Assembly: GCA_035696925.1 (NCBI GenBank)
Contig: DASSDW010000263.1
Coordinates: 1-5,929, forward strand
DNA: 5,929 bases
Direction of reading: 5' to 3'
DNA from: JAJNBA01 sp035696925
Lineage (GTDB): Bacteria; Actinomycetota; UBA4738; HRBIN12
Part shown: positions 1 through 5,161 of the stretch, in pieces
Layout of the letters: the number at the start of each line of letters is the position of its first letter
How positions within the stretch are numbered: the first letter of the stretch is position 1
Program-made: the position numbers and the translations under genes
The notes under the pieces: model-generated
The model's database searches: none
What the model saw: the letters and a program-made list of their open reading frames with translations, nothing else
Told to the model about the DNA's origin: nothing

Positions 1-966
1 TGCGCCGCAGGGGAATGGGCCGGCGCTCGTCGTCACGCGGAAGAGGGATACGACATCGCCGCGCAGGCGGGCCTCGAGGAGATCCGGGATCAGATGCTGT
101 ACACGAGGGCGCACGTCGCGTCCCTCGAAGGACGCGTCGACGAGGCGCGCGCAGACGCATCGGCGGGAGCGTCCCTCGCCGCCGCCCAGGGCAACCTCTG
201 GACCGAGGTCGAGAACCGCAGGGTGCTCGGGTTCATCGCGCTCTCCGTGGGAGACCTCGAAGGCGTCGTCCGAGCTCTGGACCCGGCGGATCGCCTGCTC
301 GTGAGCAACGGGATCGTCGAGCCGGGCGCGTTCCCGTTCGTCCCCGATCTCGCCGAGGCCTTGATCTCCCTGGGACGCCTCGACCGAGCGAAGCAGATCG
401 TGGATCGACTCCATGAGCAGGGCTCGGCGCTCGACCGGCCGCTCGCGCTCGCCACCGCGGCGAGATGCCGGGCGCTCATCGCCGCGGCGCTCGGGGATCC
501 GCCCGGCGCGCTGCTCGAGCTCGAGCGAGCGTTCGCGGAGCACGAACGTGTGGCGATCCCGTTCGAGTCAGCACGCACCCTCCTGATCCACGGCGAGACG
601 CTCCGACGCATGAAGAGGAAGCGGGAGGCACGCGCCTCCCTCGAGAGGGCGCGGTCGCAGTTCGCCGCACTTGGGGCACCGCTGTGGGAGGCGCGGGCCG
701 ATCAGGCGCTGGCGCGGATCGGAGGGCGCTCCGCCTCGCCGACAGAGCTCAGCGAGACGGAGCGACGGGTCGCGGATGTCGTCGCCCAGGGCCTCACCAA
801 CAAGGAGGCCGCTGAGCGGCTCTACATGAGCGTGAAGACCGTGGAGTCGAACCTGCGTCGCATCTATCGGAAGCTCGGCATCAGATCCCGTGCCGAGCTC
901 GCTCGTCGGCACGCGTCGTCCGTCACCGAGCGCCAGGCACCCTCCCGATCCGAGCATCAAACGTAG
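1..966 (+). CDS. LuxR-family transcription regulator, TPR-containing MalT/LAL type, C-terminal part (5' end cut)
   Basis: The frame is open from the first base of the window, so the true start lies upstream; 321 residues are visible before the TAG stop. An ATG at 94 is in frame but is probably internal, because the upstream codons continue the same helical, Ala/Glu/Arg-rich pattern. Residues 1 to about 240 form repeated amphipathic helices of TPR type, as in the sensor part of MalT or LAL (large ATP-binding LuxR) regulators. Residues about 250-304 are a clear LuxR/GerE helix-turn-helix: LSETERRVADVVAQGLTNKE, then AAERLYMSVKTVESNLRRIY, ending in KLGIRSRAELARRH. The protein would bind DNA as a response-type activator. 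An N-terminal ATPase domain is typical of the family but would lie off the window, so a full LAL architecture is inferred. It sits about 90 bases upstream of a co-oriented three-lipoprotein operon that it may regulate. Confidence 0.93.
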   Translation, partial: CAAGEWAGARRHAEEGYDIAAQAGLEEIRDQMLYTRAHVASLEGRVDEARADASAGASLAAAQGNLWTEVENRRVLGFIALSVGDLEGVVRALDPADRLLVSNGIVEPGAFPFVPDLAEALISLGRLDRAKQIVDRLHEQGSALDRPLALATAARCRALIAAALGDPPGALLELERAFAEHERVAIPFESARTLLIHGETLRRMKRKREARASLERARSQFAALGAPLWEARADQALARIGGRSASPTELSETERRVADVVAQGLTNKEAAERLYMSVKTVESNLRRIYRKLGIRSRAELARRHASSVTERQAPSRSEHQT

Positions 967-977
967 GGTTCCTGTCG

Positions 978-1006
978 TTTCCTCTCATCACCCGCCTCCC
1001 TAGCGT
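978..1006 (+). promoter_or_regulatory. possible promoter ahead of the lipoprotein operon
   Basis: In the 92-base gap between the regulator and the first lipoprotein, TAGCGT (1001-1006) fits a TANNNT -10 element. TTTCCT (978-983) sits 17 bases upstream but is a poor -35. Any transcript would start near 1013. This is the best candidate I could find in the gap, but it is weak; read-through from the regulator gene is equally possible because no terminator hairpin was seen after its stop. Confidence 0.22.
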
Positions 1007-1007
1007 T

Positions 1008-1033
1008 CGTCGTGCGTCGAAGGACGACGTCGT
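1008..1033. other. overlapping CGTCG inverted repeats, possible operator
   Basis: CGTCGT (1008-1013) is mirrored by ACGACG (1024-1029), CGTCG (1015-1019) by CGACG (1025-1029), and ACGACGTCGT (1024-1033) is a perfect 10-base palindrome. The cluster lies just downstream of the possible -10 element and just before the first lipoprotein start, where an operator or a short 5'-UTR hairpin could act. CG-rich short palindromes are common in high-GC DNA, so a regulatory role is only a guess. Confidence 0.2.
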
Positions 1034-1058
1034 GGATGGAGCTGGGAGACGGGGGCTG

Positions 1059-1832
1059 ATGATTGGACGAAGATCGAGGCTGTCTGGCTTCGGAGCGGCC
1101 GTACTGGCGATCCTTCTGTTGGCATCGTGTTCGAGCGGAGAACCTGAGCCGAGCGGTGGCTCGCCGACGGACGCTGGCGAGTCTCCTTCATCTGACGTCA
1201 GCATCCTCGATGACTGTCCGGAGTTGCCGTGCGAGGGACCTCTGGAGCCCGGGAAGTACCGCTGGACCTACTCCGAGCCGACGATCGACTTCGAGATCGT
1301 CTCCCCCGGGTGGACCTGGATCTACGGCGGTGGAGGCATCCATCTCGTCGCCGACGAGGACCCACCGCCCAAGCACCAGAGCCTGTTCGTCCCAGACGGG
1401 ATCTATCTTCTGCACGACCCAACCATCGCTTCACGGGACTGCGAGGAGTCCTCGGAGCCCGGCGTCGGTCGGTCGGTGAGCGATCTCGTCGCGTGGTTCG
1501 AGACCGCGCCGGGCCTTGTGGTGAGCGAGCCGACTCCGGTCACGGTCGGCGGGTTCGAGGGCATGCAGCTCGACATCGAGATCGATCCGACATGGAAGCG
1601 AACGTGCCCCTTCAGCGAGGGGCTGCCGGCAGTACCACTGCTCTTCAACGGATCGGCTCCCCTCGGCGGCTATCACTGGGCGATGGTCCCCGGGCAATCG
1701 ATGCGGTTGTTCATCCTCGAGTCCGCAGGCGAGGTCGTCATCGTTGATCTCGAAGATGATCCGGGTGGCCTTCGCCACGGCGAGCTGATCCAGATCAGCG
1801 GCCAGATCGTGGATTCCTTCGTGTTCTCGTGA
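1059..1832 (+). CDS. predicted lipoprotein of unrecognised family
   Basis: This encodes 257 residues. The ATG at 1059 is chosen because GGGAG at 1044-1048 precedes it by 10 bases and it gives a compact signal peptide; a GTG at 1032 in the same frame would add nine residues ahead of it. The N-terminus has an Arg-rich n-region (MIGRRSR), a hydrophobic core, and the lipobox Leu21-Ala22-Ser23-Cys24. A Ser/Gly/Pro/Glu-rich tether of about 25 residues follows. The rest looks like a single soluble beta-rich domain with several Cys (for example DDCPELPC, SRDC and RTCPF) and a conserved-looking core of a Trp-Phe segment, a stretch of alternating SEPTPVTVGGFEGMQLDI character, and a C-terminal strand ending in VDSFVFS. 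I recognise no named domain or catalytic motif. It is the first gene of a coupled set of three lipoproteins; its stop overlaps the next start by four bases (GTGA). Export and lipid anchoring are well supported, but the function is unknown. Confidence 0.85.
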   Translation: MIGRRSRLSGFGAAVLAILLLASCSSGEPEPSGGSPTDAGESPSSDVSILDDCPELPCEGPLEPGKYRWTYSEPTIDFEIVSPGWTWIYGGGGIHLVADEDPPPKHQSLFVPDGIYLLHDPTIASRDCEESSEPGVGRSVSDLVAWFETAPGLVVSEPTPVTVGGFEGMQLDIEIDPTWKRTCPFSEGLPAVPLLFNGSAPLGGYHWAMVPGQSMRLFILESAGEVVIVDLEDDPGGLRHGELIQISGQIVDSFVFS

Positions 1833-2680
1833 CCGACGTGATCTCCGTTCGGTCTCCGGTCTCCGGAAGACGGATCGCGGTCGGCGCGGTGTCGGTCGCG
1901 CTCTTGTGGGGATGCTCGTCGGATCCGATCGACGACCCCGTTCTCTCGACGACCACCCGGACTCCCCCGATAGCTATCGACGGGTCGTTCGACGTCGGCG
2001 AAGGACGCACGCTCTACATGGAGTGCAGCGGCGCGGGCTCACCGACGGTCATCCTGGAAGCTGGCGACGAGGCCGGTGTGGCGCTCTGGTCTCAGGTCAT
2101 GCCGGACGTGGCCGATCTCACGCGAACGTGTGCCTATGACCGAGCCGGGGTTGGTCTGAGCGACCCGGCGACTGGGTGCCGAGGTCTGGACGACCTCACG
2201 GGGGACCTCGACCATCTGCTCGCCGCGGCCGAGATCCCCGGTCCCTACATCCTCGTCGCCTCGTCCGGCGGTGGCTACATCGCCTCCGGGTTCGCCGCCG
2301 ATCATCGCGGCGCGATCGCCGGCGTCGTGTTCGTAGATGTCCCGGGGCCCTTCCTGGATCCGCCGCCCGATCTCGTGGAGTTCCTGAAGTGCGACGCCCC
2401 GACCAACATCGAACGGCGTGACTACTTGGCCGTCGAGCATGCCGGATGGGATGCGCGCGCCGAGATCGGTGACATCCCCGTCACCGTGATGTCGGTCGAC
2501 TACGGCCAAGACGCCACCCTGGAAGCGGAGACGACCAACGTCGACGTCCAACGGGGATGGCTCGTCTTCAGCCCTCGGGCCACGCAGGTCGTCGTGCACA
2601 CGGGTCATGACATCGTGGGCGAGGATCCTCAGCACGTGATCGACGAGATCGAGCGGGTCCTGGAGGCGACTTCGCCATGA
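1829..2680 (+). CDS. predicted lipid-anchored alpha/beta hydrolase
   Basis: This encodes 283 residues starting with a GTG that overlaps the previous TGA (GTGA). No clear Shine-Dalgarno is present, so translation probably depends on coupling; a GTG at 1838 is an alternative. A basic n-region and hydrophobic core lead to a lipobox-like Leu26-Trp27-Gly28-Cys29, where Trp is less usual. From about residue 50 the alpha/beta hydrolase fold is visible: the strand and oxyanion region (GRTLYMEC, PTVILEAG), the family signature CAYDRAGVGLSDP, then IPGPYILVASSGGGYIA. That last segment is the nucleophile elbow, with Ser146 as nucleophile in Ala-Ser-Ser-Gly-Gly. His260 in the C-terminal HTGHDI segment is the expected catalytic His, and Asp224 or Asp228 after the strand IPVTVMS is the likely acid. 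The length is usual for the superfamily. Related enzymes are esterases, lipases or peptidases; the substrate cannot be told. It is expected to act outside the membrane together with its two lipoprotein neighbours. Confidence 0.9.
   Translation: MTDVISVRSPVSGRRIAVGAVSVALLWGCSSDPIDDPVLSTTTRTPPIAIDGSFDVGEGRTLYMECSGAGSPTVILEAGDEAGVALWSQVMPDVADLTRTCAYDRAGVGLSDPATGCRGLDDLTGDLDHLLAAAEIPGPYILVASSGGGYIASGFAADHRGAIAGVVFVDVPGPFLDPPPDLVEFLKCDAPTNIERRDYLAVEHAGWDARAEIGDIPVTVMSVDYGQDATLEAETTNVDVQRGWLVFSPRATQVVVHTGHDIVGEDPQHVIDEIERVLEATSP
2662..2666 (+). promoter_or_regulatory. ribosome binding site GGAGG for the third lipoprotein
   Basis: GGAGG lies ten bases before the ATG at 2677, inside the end of the hydrolase gene. 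It supports that start in addition to the ATGA stop/start overlap. Confidence 0.6.
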
Positions 2681-3624
2681 GGTCCCGTACGCGACGTGGC
2701 ACGCTCCTCGTCGTCGCCGCCATGCTCGGGCTTTCGTGCACGGCCGATGACCCGGCTCCGACGCACGATGGCGACCTCGAGTCCGTCACCCCCACGGCAT
2801 CGATGGAAGCCCCGCTCCCGGGCCGCATCCTGTTCTCTCGCATGACGCCGTCGGACGAGTTCCTGCACTTCAGCGTGAGCACCGACGGCTCGGGGGAAAC
2901 GCCATTCGTACCGGGAGTAGAGTTCGAGGCGAGGCACCTCTCGCCGGACGGCTCCCTGCTCGCGATCTCCGCGCCGAACGAACAGGGACTGCTCGTCGGT
3001 GGGACCGTTGGGGTCGACGGGAGCGACTATCGCCTCTTCGCGACCACGGATCCGAGTCTGAACCTCGTCTGCGGCGTCTGGGCGCCCGGGGGACGACTGG
3101 CCTGCGAGGGATGGGACGATTCCGACCCGTCGCGGGCCGGCATCTACACGGTCAGGGCGACCGACGGGGCAGACCCGCAGCGGCTCACGCGACTGCGGGA
3201 CATCCCCTGCGAGTACTCGCCGGACGGGACGCAGCTCGCGTTCGTCCGCACGGTGGCCGACGACGGCCGGGGCACGTTGATGGTGATGGATGCGGCGGGC
3301 GGCAAGGCGCGGGCGTTGCTCGACGACGTCGTCCTCACCGGGATCCCGTGTGATTGGTCGCCGGATGGCAGCTCGATCCTGGCTTCATCCGAAGGTACCT
3401 TGCACTTCGTAACGCTCGACGGAGAGACCTCGCGGCTCGCGGGCGACGGGATCAGCGGGTTCGCGATGGGTGGTCTGTGGTCCCCCGACGGCTCTCACGT
3501 GCTCTTCTCGATGGCTCTCGAGGACCAGCAGTTCGACGTCTACACCGCAGCGGCAGACGGATCCGGGCTCACACCGATCGCGGACTCCGTGGTCCTGGAG
3601 GAGTCCGCGTACTGGCTGCCATGA
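2677..3624 (+). CDS. predicted lipoprotein with TolB/WD40-like beta-propeller (PD40 repeats)
   Basis: This encodes 315 residues. The ATG overlaps the hydrolase stop (ATGA) and has GGAGG ten bases upstream. The signal peptide is MRSRTRRG, then a hydrophobic core, then the lipobox Gly18-Leu19-Ser20-Cys21. A Pro/Thr/Asp-rich tether follows. From about residue 50 to the end the protein carries PD40-type repeats, each with an aromatic or Leu residue followed by SPDG and a hydrophobic strand: LSPDG at 88-92, a degenerate WAPGG at 135-139, YSPDG at 180-184, WSPDG at 227-231 and WSPDG at 268-272, with a final half-motif YWLP at the C-terminus. Between them are typical DGS/DGT turns. This is the pattern of TolB C-terminal and periplasmic WD40-like propellers, which are usually protein- or ligand-binding scaffolds; the roughly 45-residue spacing predicts about six blades. 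The last gene of the lipoprotein set, it may bind a partner or substrate of the hydrolase. This role is inferred only from position. Confidence 0.9.
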   Translation: MRSRTRRGTLLVVAAMLGLSCTADDPAPTHDGDLESVTPTASMEAPLPGRILFSRMTPSDEFLHFSVSTDGSGETPFVPGVEFEARHLSPDGSLLAISAPNEQGLLVGGTVGVDGSDYRLFATTDPSLNLVCGVWAPGGRLACEGWDDSDPSRAGIYTVRATDGADPQRLTRLRDIPCEYSPDGTQLAFVRTVADDGRGTLMVMDAAGGKARALLDDVVLTGIPCDWSPDGSSILASSEGTLHFVTLDGETSRLAGDGISGFAMGGLWSPDGSHVLFSMALEDQQFDVYTAAADGSGLTPIADSVVLEESAYWLP

Positions 3625-3697
3625 AGGGCAGGGAAGCGTGCGGCGATGCGGATGGTCTTCTCCAAGGGTTCCCGCAGAAGTCCAACCGGCCGGCTTG

Positions 3698-4063
3698 TCA
3701 GCCTCTGAGCTCCTCGAGCTTCGCCTTCACGATCTTCTTGACGAGCGACGCCGGCGGTGGTTCGCCGATCGGGAACCGGATCGTGCCCTTCGCGAGGCCG
3801 TATCCCTTCAGGTCGTCCGCGAGTCGCTCGATCACGGCAGCGCTTGCCGGGAAGAGGCTGCAGTGCTCCTTGAACGCCGAGTAGTAGACGAGTGGACGCC
3901 CGTCGACGTAGAAGCCCGGCATCCCGTACCCGATCTTCTCGGTCGCCTTCGGCACGACGGCGAGCACCGAGCGACGCACGTGTTCGAGGGTCTTCCGGAC
4001 GTCGTCCGGCTGATCGGCGATGTACTCCTCGACGGTCTCGTACTTCTTCATCTTCGGGCTCAT
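3698..4063 (-). CDS. DUF1801 / YdhG-like small cytosolic protein
   Basis: This encodes 121 residues, the full usual length for the family. The sequence matches DUF1801 (YdhG/Fra, frataxin-like fold superfamily) along its length: VEEYIADQPDDVRKTLEHVR near the start, the highly characteristic IGYGMPGFYVDGRPLVYYSA at about residues 44-63, then KEHCSLFPAS, and the C-terminal GTIRFPIGEPPPASLVKKIV. There is no signal peptide or membrane segment, so it acts in the cytosol. Bacillus YdhG (Fra) is a proposed iron chaperone, but most members are of unknown function and I would not assign that role here. The start ATG at 4063 has no obvious Shine-Dalgarno; an in-frame ATG four codons later is an alternative. 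It is transcribed convergently with the lipoprotein operon, with 73 bases between the stops and no convincing terminator hairpin in that gap. Confidence 0.9.
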   Translation of the reverse strand: MSPKMKKYETVEEYIADQPDDVRKTLEHVRRSVLAVVPKATEKIGYGMPGFYVDGRPLVYYSAFKEHCSLFPASAAVIERLADDLKGYGLAKGTIRFPIGEPPPASLVKKIVKAKLEELRG

Positions 4064-4141
4064 CGTGGCTCGAGCGTATCGGGTCCTGGTCGGCGGGATC
4101 GGCGCGCGATGGCAGTCCCTCGAAACCGTCCCGATGAGCTA

Positions 4142-4171
4142 TTGCGTCGGCCGCGAACGGAGGTTTAGGGT
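4142..4171 (+). promoter_or_regulatory. predicted sigma70-type promoter of the mini-gene
   Basis: TTGCGT (4142-4147) and TAGGGT (4166-4171) are separated by 18 bases and resemble -35 and -10 elements. A start site near 4178 would leave a leader of about 33 bases before the small ORF at 4211. The match is moderate, but the position fits the ORF and terminator that follow. Confidence 0.45.
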
Positions 4172-4200
4172 GCGGGCTCGATGACGACCGAGCGAGGAAG

Positions 4201-4205
4201 GGAGG
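4201..4205 (+). promoter_or_regulatory. strong Shine-Dalgarno for the 21-codon ORF
   Basis: GGAGG, within a purine-rich run from 4195 to 4208, stands five bases before the ATG at 4211. It is a better ribosome binding site than most of the long genes in this window have, and it is the main reason to treat the short ORF as translated. Confidence 0.55.
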
Positions 4206-4210
4206 GAACC

Positions 4211-4276
4211 ATGAGTCGGCGACTCAGCTTCGACATCCTTCCCTTCACGACGCGTCCTGCGGGGGCTCTGCCCTAA
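4211..4276 (+). CDS. candidate 21-residue peptide (small protein or leader peptide)
   Basis: ATG to TAA gives 21 residues: MSRRLSFDILPF followed by two Thr, Arg-Pro, Ala-Gly-Ala and a final Leu-Pro. Third codon positions are mostly G or C, as in the neighbouring genes. It has a strong GGAGG site five bases upstream, a plausible promoter (4142-4171), and a rho-independent terminator that begins 23 bases after its stop, so it could be a complete monocistronic unit. The start of the ORF lies in a perfect short hairpin (4212-4226). There is no run of regulatory codons of one amino acid, no Cys, and no clear membrane segment. Alternatives are a leader peptide controlling the terminator and the cyclase gene beyond it, a small RNA with an accidental ORF, or a remnant of a longer gene. 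I do not recognise the peptide. Confidence 0.45.
   Translation: MSRRLSFDILPFTTRPAGALP
4212..4226 (+). other. hairpin at the start of the small ORF
   Basis: TGAGTC (4212-4217) and GACTCA (4221-4226) pair perfectly around the 3-base loop GGC. The stem takes in the last two bases of the ATG and could limit access to the start codon or act as a protein binding site. Confidence 0.35.
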
Positions 4277-4298
4277 GCGCCGGTCCCATCCGACGTCT

Positions 4299-4324
4299 AG
4301 GGCCGCCCTTCGGGCGGCCTTTCT
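4299..4324 (+). terminator. rho-independent terminator
   Basis: GGCCGCCC (4301-4308) pairs perfectly with GGGCGGCC (4312-4319) around a TTC loop, extendable by a G-T and an A-T pair. A short T-rich tail (TTTCT) follows. It stands between the 21-codon ORF and the cyclase gene, so it ends the mini-gene transcript or acts as an attenuator for the cyclase. Confidence 0.85.
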
Positions 4325-4375
4325 GCATCAGAGGGAAGACCTCCCGAGCCGCATCCGCGCACGAACGGAGACCGA

Positions 4376-4467
4376 ATGTCCACGATCAGCTTCGCACTTC
4401 CCCACAGCACCACCGTTTCTCGCAGCTTCACCGGCACCGCCGACGGGAAAGGACGGGATGGTCCGTC
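4376..4467 (+). other. cyclase 5' leader containing a well-started peptide reading frame
   Basis: The stretch between the terminator and the cyclase start contains GGAG at 4367-4370, five bases before an ATG at 4376. That frame begins MSTISFALPHSTT and continues to a TGA at 4607-4609, in a different frame from the cyclase and overlapping it by about 140 bases. Inside the overlap the translation becomes Arg/Ser-rich and looks like a shadow, so only the first 30 or so codons could be meaningful. It may be an upstream leader ORF that couples translation to the cyclase, or the good SD may be coincidental. Its beginning resembles that of the peptide at 4211. Confidence 0.3.
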
Positions 4468-4475
4468 ATGGACCA
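4459..4475 (+). other. hairpin presenting the cyclase start codon
   Basis: TGGTCC (4459-4464) pairs perfectly with GGACCA (4470-4475) around the 5-base loop GTCAT. The A and T of the ATG are in the loop and its G is the first base of the right arm. It may tune initiation of the cyclase. Confidence 0.3.
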
Positions 4476-5094
4476 GGAAGAGCGATATCGCGCAGCGACC
4501 TCGGACGAGGCGCAACGCCGCGTCCTGGTCACGCTGCTCTTCACCGACCTCGTCGGCTCGACACGGCTGGCGGCCACGCTCGGCGACCGGCGATGGTCCC
4601 TGCTCCTGAGAGCCCACCACGGGCGGGTTCGCGATCTCCTCGATCGATGGGGCGGCCACGAGGTTGACGATGCCGGCGACGGCTTCTTCGCGACCTTCGA
4701 CGCGGCGACACCCGCCGTCCTGTGCGCCACCGCCCTCGCGGTCTCACTCGCCGAGCTCGGACTGAAGGCTCGAGCCGGGATCCACACCGGCGAGTGCATC
4801 CGAGACAACGGCAAGGTCCGAGGGGTCGCGGTCCACGCGGGCGCTCGCGTCGTCGGCCGGGCGGGGCCGGGCGAGGTGCTCGTGACCCGGACCGTCCGGG
4901 ACGTGGTGGCCGGATCCGATCTACTGTTCGAGGATCGCGGGTCGCACGAGCTGCGGGGCCTCCCGGGCCAGTGGCAGCTGTACGCGGCCCTCGACGGCAG
5001 CGGCGGCTCGACCGAGGACCGCATCGCCCTCCGGGACGTCTCGCATGTGCCTCGGAGGGCGAAGCGGGTCGGCTCCCTCGCACGGACCCGGTGA
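4468..5094 (+). CDS. stand-alone class III adenylate/guanylate-cyclase-domain protein
   Basis: This encodes 208 residues, starting at an ATG preceded by GGACGGG; no earlier start codon lies in this frame downstream of the terminator. Residues about 20-174 are a class III nucleotide cyclase catalytic domain. It shows VTLLFTDLVGST with metal-binding Asp27, then HEVDDAGDGFFATF with the second metal Asp71, then GLKARAGIHTGEC, KVRGVAVHAGARV, AGPGEVLVTRTVRDVVAGS, and the closing FEDRGSHELRGLPGQWQLYA. Canonical enzymes carry Lys where Asp67 stands and Asn where His123 stands; Arg127 of the transition-state pair is kept. Such substitutions are frequent in actinobacterial cyclase-like domains found alone or ahead of ATPase/TPR modules, so cAMP synthesis is possible but not assured. 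There are no membrane segments or HAMP; the protein is cytosolic and would work as a dimer. A basic tail of about 35 residues ends it. A strong hairpin follows the stop. Confidence 0.9.
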   Translation: MDQEERYRAATSDEAQRRVLVTLLFTDLVGSTRLAATLGDRRWSLLLRAHHGRVRDLLDRWGGHEVDDAGDGFFATFDAATPAVLCATALAVSLAELGLKARAGIHTGECIRDNGKVRGVAVHAGARVVGRAGPGEVLVTRTVRDVVAGSDLLFEDRGSHELRGLPGQWQLYAALDGSGGSTEDRIALRDVSHVPRRAKRVGSLARTR

Positions 5095-5110
5095 AGATGG
5101 AGTCGGACAT

Positions 5111-5143
5111 GGGAGAGGGAGCGGCGGAGCCGCTCCCTCTCCC
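5111..5143. terminator. perfect 15-bp hairpin between convergent genes, probable bidirectional terminator
   Basis: GGGAGAGGGAGCGGC (5111-5125) pairs without mismatch with GCCGCTCCCTCTCCC (5129-5143) around the loop GGA. It begins 17 bases after the cyclase stop and lies 18 bases beyond the stop of the - strand gene. There is no T run on either side, which is common for hairpin terminators in high-GC actinobacteria. Its position between two tails supports termination on both strands. Confidence 0.8.
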
Positions 5144-5161
5144 GTACGTGACGCCCGTCGG

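Noticed and set aside
2039..2635. A - strand frame of 198 codons opposite the hydrolase
   Set aside because: It is antisense to a gene with an intact catalytic layout; the translation is rich in Asp, Gly and Arg without domain motifs.
3625..3697. Possible terminator between the convergent propeller and DUF1801 genes (palindrome CCGGCCGG)
   Set aside because: The palindrome has no loop and no T run, and no longer stem could be built; nothing else was seen in these 73 bases.
3621..3884. An ATG overlapping the stop of the beta-propeller gene (ATGA) that could open a fourth coupled gene
   Set aside because: The frame runs antisense through the well-supported DUF1801 gene and its translation is low-complexity without a recognisable pattern; it is a shadow.
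4172..4330. A known structural RNA (tmRNA, SRP RNA, tRNA or 6S) as the product of the mini-gene
   Set aside because: I could not find a tRNA-like fold, an SRP tetraloop region or other hallmark; only the small ORF and the terminator are evident.
4376..4609. A frameshift that would fuse the MSTISF peptide to the cyclase
   Set aside because: No slippery heptamer fits in the frame and the cyclase has its own start with a GGACGGG site, so a fusion is not needed.
4297..4659. A - strand frame of 120 codons ending at the terminator
   Set aside because: It covers the terminator hairpin and the start of the cyclase, with no ribosome binding site and no recognisable protein pattern.
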